Positions 12,502-24,200 of a stretch of 64,000 bases of DNA are shown piece by piece. Both the position numbers and the translations under genes were made by a program. The DNA is from Lingula anatina. Lineage: Eukaryota > Brachiopoda > Lingulata > Lingulida > Lingulidae. Within the stretch, counting starts at the first letter, position 1, and the number at the start of each line of letters is the position of its first letter. The notes under the pieces are model-generated. The model was given only the letters and a program-made list of their open reading frames with translations. It did no database searches and had not been told where the DNA came from. The stretch lies in NCBI RefSeq assembly GCF_001039355.2, contig NW_019775571.1:124001-188000 (forward strand). Reading direction: 5' to 3'.

Positions 12502-15500
12502 CTGTGGTATTTGTACATGATGTTTAAATAGGATTAAAATGTTAGTATTTATGGCAGTTTGTAATATACTAAAATCAATTATCACAGAGTTCTTTTAACA
12601 CGTTATCTCTCTGCTAGAGAATATACTCATATCTTGTACATAAGCGTACATTAATCATGCTGAAAGCACATAGTATTAAAGCTACATATTGCACAGTTCT
12701 TGTCAGTATTTTGCTCAATAGGGATAATGTAAGTAATAGCAATGTGGCTAATGAATAATTTCATAATTGATAAATATGTGTATATATAGTCACTTATGTG
12801 ATTAATGCTAACATTTTTTTTTTTTTTTTTTTTTTTTTGGTGAAAAGCCAATAAGTTACATTTTTAAAGCTGAATATTTTATGCTGAAGTAGCAGTAGGT
12901 TGGTGAAGAAAATTTATTGTCCATTTTTTTTTAGCCAAAGTCAATTCTTTTAGCCAATGATTGAATTTCTGTATGTTAGTGTGGGTTCATCAAGGTATTA
13001 CTATTTCTGTATTATAATCAACTGTTAAAATATCCATTCATTAATATGTGAAATGTCGGTAGGGAAAATGAACTGAGTATTATGACTTATTCTATGTAAC
13101 ACATTCTTGGTGAGGTAATACTGTGCTTATACATGTCAGAGCAGTCTTTTGGGTTATAAATATTTTTGGCAAGGGTGCATTAATTCAGAAGAAATGCTGG
13201 CTCTTGTACATTTATGTTGGAATGCTTTAATTATGAGAAGAAATGGCTTATACAAGGATTTGTTTGTCAAACTCTTGAGTCATTTGAAAAATAGTTGGCG
13301 TTTTAATGATAGTTTTTAAATGCGTATCAATTGAAAAGTACAGTCCTTTCTTACAAAATTCAAGGTTTAGTAGTTATATATGATATGATTTTATTAAAAT
13401 TCCTTTAAATTCTAAGTCGTGTCAAAGCCAGAAACATTTTGTTAGTATCTGTTACATAAACTTAGAAATGATATAATGCTTGGATTAAGTGATGCAAATG
13501 AAGTATGTGAATAATTATAGCATGTATTCAAAATGTGAATAAGGGTAATGATGAAAAGCAGAGTTTTGGCTGTCTTGAGTGAAAAAGATCTGTCATTTAG
13601 AATTATTACAGGCTTTTTATTTGTCACTAGCTGAAAATTTTGTGAGGAAGTAGTGAGTAAGGAATTAAAGCCTACCACATTAGTCATCATTTATATCAGC
13701 ACTAAATATAGTAGAATTATTTCCTGTATAGAGAATACATCTCTAAAGGGGACCATTGGTAAGGTTGGTGGGGGAAAAACAGCAACAAAACATTTCTGTG
13801 GCATATTTTATACTACCATGTTATCAAAAAACTTAAAAAACCCACACTAGAAAACAAGTCTTCTTTTACGGGACTGAACCCTGGTGAAAGTTTACATTAA
13901 TATTGGGCTCTATATGCAGTAGTTGAGCAGTTTAGTTTCTTAGCGATGATACAATGTGCTATGGAAATGTAGGAATTGGCTTTGAAAAAAATAAGAAAAA
14001 TTGAGGACACGTGTCACCAAATATTCCTCATGGTCCCTTTAAACTCTGTGCTGTAGAAGAATTATTCCAACCCTTTCTCTCTAAAACTTCCAGAGACTAG
14101 ACACTGCAGTTACCATTTGATGAGCTGTGAAGGCAGACATTTAAGTAAGAAAGATCATAGTTGTGAGGGTCAGTGATGTAAGATCACCTGTTGCACTGAA
14201 GTGACTTGAAAAGGGGTGCCTGCAGGTTAATTGCCTTGGTTGTAGTGCCCGGTTTTTATTCATTATTTGAAAAGTAAATTTTATATGAAGTTAAAGATGC
14301 ATTTAATGTAAAATTTTTGCAACAGAAGCTCACCAAATGCTACAGTATAGTTTCAAATAGTATAACTTGGAGAAGTACCAAAGGATGCCATTTCATATTA
14401 TCTGAAAAATATTTGATTGGATATTTTTTGCTTTCTTTTTGTGCTGTATATAACTGGCATAAGCAGGTCAATTTTTGACAAAAAATTGGAAGGTGGAGTT
14501 TTTAAGCTCTTTAATGGCTGATGTAGTGGTTTATCCCTTCACATGTAGACATAATTTAAGTCATATAAGAAACAAGTAGAAGTGGTTTAATATATGCATT
14601 ATTGGGAATTTACATTTTGTTCAAATGTGTCTTTAAGATTGTTAAGACCATAAAGAACCTGCCAAAATTTCCCCTATCCTGTCTCAAGTCTGAAATATAT
14701 TTTTCTGCTTCACTTGGTTCATCAGAATATGAAAATAATTTAGCTTTCCCTTATGTAATTTGATTGCATAGTAGTTGAAGCAAGAAACTGCAATAACAAA
14801 AGCATTTTAGCAGAGATGAAGTAACCTACCTAATTTTTTAAAGAAAGTCAGAAATATACAGTGTTAAAAATGTGACAAAGATATGCTTTTCAGATTTCAG
14901 TCAACAAGTTGAGAAAAGGTGACTTTTTCCCATTTACCTCATGCTGTGTAATTTTAGGGCATTTTAGTAAACTGGTTTCGTCTTCCATCAAGGAGAGGCG
15001 TGTTTCACTCACATTTTTTTTGTTTTACACAGGTTATTACTGTAACAATAGGAAAGGAATGCAACTGAAATAGTACTCTTGAGTGCTACCATTTTGTCAG
15101 CAGTGGTGTCAGGGGTTTTCACCTCCTACTTCTACTCTACTAAAGGATCATCAGGTCTTGAATTACACTGGTTATGAGTCAAATAGCAGTTTGTATTTCA
15201 AATAGCATTTGTTGAATGGTATTTTTATGGTGGCACATTTTTATTTCATTTTTATGGTGGTAAACTTAAAGTAACTGTTCATTGCCACTGCTTAATTGAA
15301 TTGGTTCTTTCCTGCAGATAGTTGAATTTGATTCCCATTTTATGTTGTCAATGGTTAATAGTGTGTTCAATCTTGCCAATTTGTTGAAGAAATCCAGAAA
15401 AATGTGATATTATAAGTTATTTGGTTTTGAATTGTAATAATAGATTACCTCATTTTCAATAATTCCCGAGCATTATATTTTAGGAGAACTGGGACTTTTG

Positions 15501-17935
15501 TATCAATATCATTGTGCCTGCTAATTGTGCAACAAGGCAGTAGTCAGAAGGAACTGTATGAATGTGTTAGGTGTGTAACTGCAGGGTGTGATGGACAGTG
15601 TTGGCCATACTCTGGGCCGCAAGGATTAGGATAGTGAAACTTGAATTTGTGACTGTCAGAATTTATTTTTAACAATAAACCAACGTGCTAAGAATATGCT
15701 TTATGTTAATTTATGTGTAACACACGCAAAGGCATTATCATACAAAATTGTGTGATAATTATGGTGTTCTCATTCTCAATGAAACCAACGTTCTATGTAG
15801 ATCAGTCCACCTTCATAGGGACTCCAACTGAATGCAATCAGTTTAACAAATTAACATGCTTCCTAATCTTTGATGTACTCATGTAATTACCAGCTTTTCT
15901 GTATCCTACTCGATGCTGGGAGGAGGCGGGTAAATCAGAGAATGGCACTGCGTTCATAGAATGATAGTTTCATTAGTAATGAGCCCAATTAAAATTGTGA
16001 ACATGCTTAATAACATCTCTATTGCTGTAGGGGGCATTGCAGTATTCCCTTAAATATTTTCATGAAAAAAAAATTGCTAAGTTTTAGATGAAAAATTTGT
16101 AAGGATTTCAAATTTTCTTTTAACCCAGATTTTCCCTGTTGAATTGACAAGAAAGTGCAAGATAAGATTTCATAAATTATTTTTGCACAAAGTGGGTACA
16201 AAAACATTTTTTCAGTCTCCTGTGCTTTGCTTCTTTCTACCAATTTTGGAATCTGCGACGTACTCCTGTGCTATATGCAAAAAATTAGTTGGCATTCACC
16301 CATCCCCCAACTTTTTGTCTCTTTGAGATGGTGTTGTTTTAAATAATCACTTGTTCGTTACCTAAACAAATAACTTCAGAGTTCTAGCAGCTCATGCACT
16401 GGTCTTGAACATCCCATAAAGCTGAAATAGCCAAAAGACAAAACAACACTAGGTAAAGAATAATGTTTAATAGATCTAATGGGTTTGTATTACACATAAT
16501 ATCTTTTTCATCACTGCCATTTGTTCTTAGCAGATTTGAAGGCAATCAAGAATCTATCCTTATTCAAAATGTCTTGGGAATTTAAATGAATCACAAGTAA
16601 CTATATTTACACAAAACATTAAAAACACTTAGTGGGAAATGATAACATACCTCTGTAATACACAAAATAGACTAAAGTATACAGATATGAATAAATTTCC
16701 TTCTAAAATTTAAGTACTCCATTTCAACGTCGGAGTCTTACATTTCCTTTTTTGGATTTTAAAGTGACTGCACTTCTACCCATCACAAGGATAATGGGTC
16801 TTAGCAGTTGTAACTAGAAAAATTCCATGGGTCCCAAACTTTTAACAAATTTTCATGAATTTCTTCAATGCTACGAAGTGCTTACCTGTTTAAAAATGAT
16901 TTTTTTTCATTTGGTCAGTCTTCTAGCTGTAGACTATTTGCATGCACAAAGCTAGAAGACATTTCCAGGATAAATAATTCAACTATGAAGTCTAAACTAA
17001 AATGTATGGTGGGGATGAGTCAGTGACAATGTCTACTAAAAGAAGATTTAAAAGATTTATGAAAATAGAAAGACTGCATTTATATGTTATAACAATTATC
17101 ATAATCATGGTGTATACCACATAGATAATTCATTCCAGTTTGTATCAGTTACACTTGCCTGTCTTACCAGTCTGCTCTGCTGTCTTTCTTTCCTAAATAT
17201 AAATCTTTTTTTCACAATTATTGTGTACATCTATGTACAATTTTAAAATAAGGATTTGCACGTTTTCAAACATAAAGGTATAGACAAATAAATAATTAAA
17301 TAAACACACTATGAAGTGCTCTTGACAATTCTATTATTTAAACGAAAACACTTAAAGTATTCCTCTACATAAAACTTTGCAACTTATTAAAAATCCCAAA
17401 AAGGTGTGTCTGCTTAAACTTGGGACACCTTGACAATTTTGATATTTCCTCATGTACAGTTTGCAAAGTTTTGTAAAATAAACTTAAGTGCAAGTATAAA
17501 GACAGCACCTACTGTCACACAATAACTGTACTACCTAACACTTAGTAAAAGACTTAGGTGAACAATTACCATGTAAATAGCTGCCCAGGGTTCTACACAA
17601 TGTTACATTTGATACTGGAGAGATTTCAGTATGCGCTAAGATGATACACTCTCTCTTGATAACATAATTAATTCTTACCACATTTGATATGACACTTTTG
17701 ATTTTAAAATCAGAGTATTTCATTTTACTTTCATATCATGGCGCAACAATAACTAATACAACTCAAAGTCATCTACTTTAGTATGCTTAATTCTAAGCTG
17801 TAGTTACTGTAGCCATAGGGGGGTCTCCCATGATGCTAAAGTGAAAAAGCCATCAATATCCTGACTCACAAGCAAACCCCTACAAGGCTTCAGTACTGCA
17901 TCTACTGTAGTTCTTGATTTGATTCCCTTTGCAGC

Positions 17936-17958
17936 AAAAAAAAAAATAAATAAATAAA

Positions 17959-17995
<37 letters not shown>

Positions 17996-18026
17996 AAATA
18001 AATAAAAAATAAGAAAAATAAATAAA
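17936..18026. repeat. (TAAA)n microsatellite
   Basis: Imperfect AAAT/TAAA tetranucleotide tract of about 90 bases in the presumed 3' UTR of the minus-strand cryptochrome gene, 145 bases past its stop codon. Confidence 0.95.
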
Positions 18027-18170
18027 ACAAGAATCTTGTTAGTCTTTTCTTTATAATACACTTTCCTCCCTTAACCTCTCTCTTTTAACTCTGAATCTTC
18101 GTCATGCTCCATCACCCTTTGTCTCGCTATCTGCCCTGCTCTGCCTCACTCTTTACCCTTCGCAGAGTCA

Positions 18171-18286
18171 CTATCCATCCTCCTCTGTGCTTGTTCCTGC
18201 AGTATGGTGCTGATGTTGGATCATTTTCTCCTTGGACAACATAGCAGCTTTAGAGGGATGGTGGTGAGATGTGCGATATGCTGGAA
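18171..18286 (-). CDS. CRY: Cryptochrome terminal coding exon 12
   Basis: Acceptor TTTTTTTCAG is followed by 116 coding bases ending in TAG at 18171-18173. The reading continues in phase from exon 11 and gives a His-rich tail ([15 protein letters not shown]...) ending TSTEEDG. The composition resembles known cryptochrome tails, but this is an inference from phase and splice signals. Confidence 0.6.
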
Positions 18287-21200
18287 CTGAAAAAAAATTA
18301 TACGATAGCAATTTGAAATAATATTTTCAAGTCCATTTGGTTGTTTTTCCAAAAATACATTATGAAATTCAACATACTTACGTATCTTTATATATATATC
18401 AGTGTTAAGTATTCCTGATGGTCTCCCCACCTCCACATGCGCCGTCACTGCAGGGGCCTAGCAATTAACCCTCGGAGCAGAGATTTAATCCGTTTAAAGG
18501 AGCGTGTGGAGTCAGGGAGACAATCAGGAATCAGCGGAGGCGCTTTTGAACTGTGGTCCCTCTATTTAGTCAGCGGATCAGTAAGTACTCGAATCATCCA
18601 TTCTGAATGGGGCTTAAGATGGTTACATCTTGTGATGTATGATAGATTCAACTTTTTGCAAAAAATTGGAAAGCATTCTTGGTCCAGATAATTTTAATGT
18701 GTATCTAAATTAAATGTTTACAAAATCCAAGTAGCAAAGCTATCTCCCTGGTTATTTATAACTGGGGCTGTTTTTAATATTTCAACATTACACATAAGTC
18801 ATTGGCTAAAAACTACTATAATTTTTCAAAAAAAAAAAAAGGATGACACTAAGATTTTTTCTCATATATTTATCACTGCTTAAACCTAAATGTTAGTCCC
18901 AGTGGTCATCATCATGTGAATGCAAGTGTGGAAACTGAAAATAATATTATCAGTTAAACATCGAATTTAAAACATAAGAGAAAAAAAAAAGAATAAATCT
19001 AAACCATACCAGTTCTGGAAATCCTGAAGAAGATATGTTGGTAGACCTGTTTCATTCTCTCCATGTTTATGTGACTGACCTCAGCATGGTTAACCATAGG
19101 AAGAGGGTAGTCCTTACCAATGATGCACTTGGCCATCTTCTGGACATGTTCTGGGGCATTCCATGGGTCATAAATATACTTAGCAGGAAAGCCCTTCAGT
19201 GCTGGGATGTATTTCCTGTGAATAAAGGTGTTTTATAATCGGAAGAGAAACTTCAATGGTACATTTTTGCTTTGTTCAATAATTGGAATAATGTGGCAAG
19301 AGAGAGTCACCTGAAATGTTATCAGAATGGTACAGCGCGAGGAGGTTTGATTAGTATTATAACAGCACAGGAACCCATTTAGCCATAAAACAATTATTGA
19401 AGGTGGGGCTTGATCAGGCCCACAGAACACCCATGTGTGCATGGGGGTTCCTAAAAAGTCCAAGGCTACATATAAAGAAAGTAAGAATACTCTTACCTAT
19501 AAAAACTGCTAAAACGGGGAATAAACTGGTGGATATATGTCGATCTTGGGGATTCGAATCTATTGAGATGTCCTCCTCCTTTTGAGAATCAGCTGTGCTG
19601 GGAGAAAGTGCTTGTGCCACGCGACTGAATACCTACCCATGATTGGAGGAGTTCTTCACACTGGNAATACCGACAAAGCCCAAATTTTACGTGGAACGAG
19701 TTGAGATTATAGGTAACCTAAATCCAAGAGATGGGTATGGAGGCCCTTACCGTCTAGGAGGAGAAGCGGTAACTTGTAGGTGGAGCCGGCGGAACGATCT
19801 GGACGGGACTAAAACCATGTGTACCGCCAGCGCTAACGCTGGTGGTACAATTACCCCCTTACAGCTTTTAGTAGGTGGGACAGACGCTTAAGCTGGCTAA
19901 GCTGACAGTAATCTAGTGAGACTCCCCACAGGGATAGATCGATCTAAAATCTATGGGAATGGGGTCTAAGATTTTTTTCTCATACATTTATCACTGACTA
20001 AATGTTAGTCCCAATGGTCATTATCATGTGATTGCGAGTGTGTAAACTGAAATTAACATTATCAGTTAAACATTGAATTTAAAACATAAGAGAAAAAAAA
20101 AGAGAATAAATCTAAACCATACCAGTTCTGGAAATCCTGAAGAAGATATGTTGGTAGACCTGTTTCATTCTCTCCATGTTTATATGACTGACCTCAGCAT
20201 GGTTAACCATAGGAAGAGGGTAGTCCTTACCAATGATGCACTTGGCCATCTTTTGGACATGTTCTGGGGCATTCCATGGGTCATAAATATACTTAGCAGG
20301 AAAGCCCTTCAGTGCTGGGATGTATTTCCTGTGAATAAAGGTGTTTTATAATCGGAAGAGAAACTTCAATGGTACACTTTTGCATTGTTCAATAACTGAA
20401 AAAATGTGGCAAGAGAGAGTCACCTGAAATGTCATCAGAATGGTAGAGCGCCAGGAGTTTTGACTAGTATTATAACAGCACAGGAACCCATTTAGCCATA
20501 AAACAATTATTGAAGGTGGGGCTTGATCAGGCCCACAGAACACCCATGTGTGCATGGGGGTTCCTAAAAAGTCCAAGGCTACATATAAAGAAAGTAAGAA
20601 TACTCTTACCTATAAAAACTGCTAAAACGGGGAATAAACTGGTGGATATATGTCGATCTTGGGGATTCGAATCTATTGAGATGTCCTCCTCCTTTTGAGA
20701 ATCAGCTGTGCTGGGAGAAAGTGCTTGTGCCACGCGACTGAATACCTACCCATGATTGGAGGAGTTCTTCACACGGGCAGGATTATGATAATCAGATGAC
20801 TCCCTCACGCAGGGTCTTTGTCTTATAAACCCAATTATTGCTTGGGCGATAATTGATCTTATATCAGCTAAATAAAACAAGGTGTGCTGGCAAATAAAAT
20901 TGGACATTAAACAAAATAATGAAAATTGTTTTTCACATCCCCAGATATTTACAGAACAGTTAGGTGAAAACAAAAACACTGATAAAAGCAAGAAAACTGT
21001 GCACTTTGACATAAAAACAGCACAAACTCAGTACCTGACAAAATCTCCATTAGGGTCTGCCATCTTTCCAAACCCTACAGGACAGTAGCACTGAAAGAAC
21101 TGTTGGAAAAATGAACTGCAGGAAAGCCACATCCACATGCCAGCATTCATACTCCAGTCTGTATCCAACAGAAACTCATCAAACACCTGGGACAAAGGAA

Positions 21201-24200
21201 ACAGCAATCAGACAGGTCTCTCATTGCACACCATGACTTCAACACAATGCATCCAACTGTAATCTATTGCACAGCCATATGGATCAATTATAGATGTAAT
21301 GCACTACAACTGATATAATACGCTTGCATGTACTTGCATAACTACCACATCAGTATCAAAAATTTGCCAAAAGGCAGATGAAATTTATAAATCCCATAAA
21401 AAAATCCCACAAGAAGTTACTTTCATATAAACCCTTATTCAACGGATATTAGCTATGCAAGTTCAAGATAGACAAACCTTCATGCCTTCCTCCCAAGAGA
21501 TCCACAGATTACCGCGTGTAAGAAAGCAGGCCACAGCATGGCGGGCTAAGTGATGAATCCAACCTTCTTGCCGCAGCTGGATCATTATAGCATCTATCCA
21601 TGGAAAACCAGTTTTACCCTTAAATAAAAAAGTGAAAAAAAAAAGTAAATTCTGTAGATTAATTATGTGTGTGCTACAGCTGTGTACAAGTCTAGCATCT
21701 TTCCAACAGAGACCATGCCTTACAAATTTGCTTGATAATTTCTTTACCCAAAGAAAGGATTCCCAAATCACCAATAATGTCGCTACTTGCATATGAGAGC
21801 TAAAAATATAATTATAGTAACATTATAATCATGGAACATAAGGCAAAAGAAACTAGTGTGATACCAGAATACTCAGTTCAATGGGAGCACATGAGCATCA
21901 CATCTTTTTCTGGGTCCTTTAGGAATCCAGAAAGAGAAAATTACTGAGAAGGAAAGGGAGGAAGAAAGTTACCTCAGCCCATTTAGCTAGTGCTATAGCA
22001 TTTCTATCCCATGGTATTTGTATGCACACAGGATTGCCCACCATTCTATCAAACTTTGGATTATTTGTGGCAACCACATAGAAGAACTCCCTCCACAGCA
22101 GCTGTCCAAAAAGTGAAACTGGTGGGTCACTTCTTTTCTTTACCTGTTAAATATATAATAAAAGTCTGCTAAAGATGACAAATGTACAGCCCAGAATGCA
22201 CGAAGACTGAAAAGGTAAGCCTCTTTCGGTTTTTACACTTAGAAATTATTATTATCATTAAGTAAACTTTAGTAATTTCAATAAATCATTTTTGACATAC
22301 CCAAGCATTGTTCAAAACAAAATTCAAAATGTTATTTGTGCAGAAATTGTAATGTAACAACATAAAGACAGTCTGACACTACAGGAAAGAAAATTACCGT
22401 TGGTTGTGTTGGATGCTGTACATAACTTAACAATTAGTAATACTATCTTACCCGTCTGTATAACTCTGTCAACTTCCAGTGGAACAGTCTCACTGATAAG
22501 CATCCAAATCTGAGGTATGGACTGACACCTGTCTGGTTGCTCATCAAGGACTGGGGGGTCATCTTGGGCTTCTCGAAGCTGGCCACCCAGGCCTGGGGAG
22601 AATGGAACATAGTTGAAATATAATATAACTAGGGTCATATTTCATTTTCATTGTCAACTCTATTTCTTTAACATGATAGATAAAGGCGTTGCAGTACCAG
22701 TGCTTTTCCTATGTGTACTTCCAAACACATAGTTCATCTTGTAAAATAATTTCTGTCATATTTTATCTTTACTTCACATAACACTATTGATTAATATGGA
22801 AAAAGTTGACATCAGGAACAACTTATACTAATTCAAATGTTTTATTTATTTGGGTTCAATAGAATCAACTTCTCACCCTTCCCATAATGTGAAATGTTTA
22901 TTTGGATTCAGTAGAATCAACTGCTCACCTTTCTCTCCAAGTGTCTGACAAGGCGTGCCAAACCTTCCTGTTCTCCTCCCTTCCATTCTGCAGGTGCTAA
23001 GCCCTCTGTATCAAAGCCTAAAGTGAAAAATAGGCATCACTGTACAGTAGCACCTAATTAAGTGGATGTAAACATATCTAAATATCCAAAAGCCCAAATA
23101 AAACATTCACTTCCATAAAAAACATGTCCTTGATAAAATTCTACAACTTCAAAAAAAAAAAAAAAAAAATTTTGAGTTGGTTAGTGTTACTTCATAGTTA
23201 TTTGAGGCCAGAGAGAACACTTCCTGTGACAATGTGCTGTGACAACGCCTATGCCAAGTAGTGTTAGCTGTGACACTACACTTAACATGAAAAAACACAA
23301 AAACTGAAAATTGAAAGTNATTTCATTTTCATTGTCAACTCTATTTTTTTAACATGATAGATAAAGGCGTTGCAGTACCAGTGCTTTTCCTATGTGTACT
23401 TCCAAACACATAGTTCATCATGTAAAAGAATTTCTGTCATATTTTATCTTTACTTCACATAACACTATTGATTAATATGGAAAAAGATGACATCAGGAAC
23501 AACTTATACTAATTCAAATGTTTTATTTATTTGGGTTCAATAGAATCAACTTCTCACCCTTCCCATAATGTGAAATGTTTATTTGGATTCAGTAGAATCA
23601 ACTGCTCACCTTTCTCTCCAAGTGTCTGACAAGGCGTGCCAAACCTTCCTGTTCTCCTCCCTTCCATTCTGCAGGTGCTAAGCCCTCTGTATCAAAGCCT
23701 AAAGTGAAAAATAGGCATCACTGTACAGTAGCACCTAATTAAGTGGATGTAAACATATCTAAATATCCAAAAGCCCAAATAAAACATTCACTTCCATAAA
23801 AAACATGTCCTTGATAAAATTCTACAACTTCAAAAAAAAAATTTTTTTGAGTTGGTTAGTGTTACTTCATAGTTATTTGAGGCCAGAGAGAACACTTCCT
23901 GTGACAATGTGCTGTGACAACGCCTATGCCAAGTAGTGTTAGCTGTGACACTACACTTAACATGAAAGAACACAAAAACTGAAAATTGAAAGTGCAAAAA
24001 CCATAATAATTAGGTATCAGCTATTGTACTGTGACAGCCCTTAATTGCTAAAATCCTTTAAGCCTTCTGGCCCTTTGGGGACAAACAAGTCTAGGAATAT
24101 AATGTCCCAAAGCAAAAATCGTATCCAAAAATTAAACAAATTGACAAAATTTGACTGGTTCTGATTAGATTCCAAATGGCAACTGGCACAGGGCCAAAGC

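Larger units (their letters stand above)
12133..18170. other. Convergent 3' regions of FRS2-like and cryptochrome genes
   Basis: No conserved coding sequence was seen on either strand. The left part is presumably FRS2 3' UTR. AATAAA on the plus strand at 15674-15679 is one candidate poly(A) signal, but the real end cannot be fixed. The right part would be cryptochrome 3' UTR on the minus strand. Simple repeats lie at 12474-12501, 12813-12838 (poly-T) and 17936-18026. A CACGTG hexamer occurs at 14008-14013 with no obvious promoter beside it. Confidence 0.5.

Noticed and set aside
18437-18691. 84-codon plus-strand frame opposite cryptochrome exon 11
   Set aside because: The minus-strand exon with consistent phase and splice sites explains the open reading here better.
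20510-20733. Ser/Asp-rich minus-strand frame ([12 protein letters not shown]...) as an extra cryptochrome exon
   Set aside because: It lies between exons 9 and 10, whose encoded residues are contiguous in all cryptochromes, so it is intronic.
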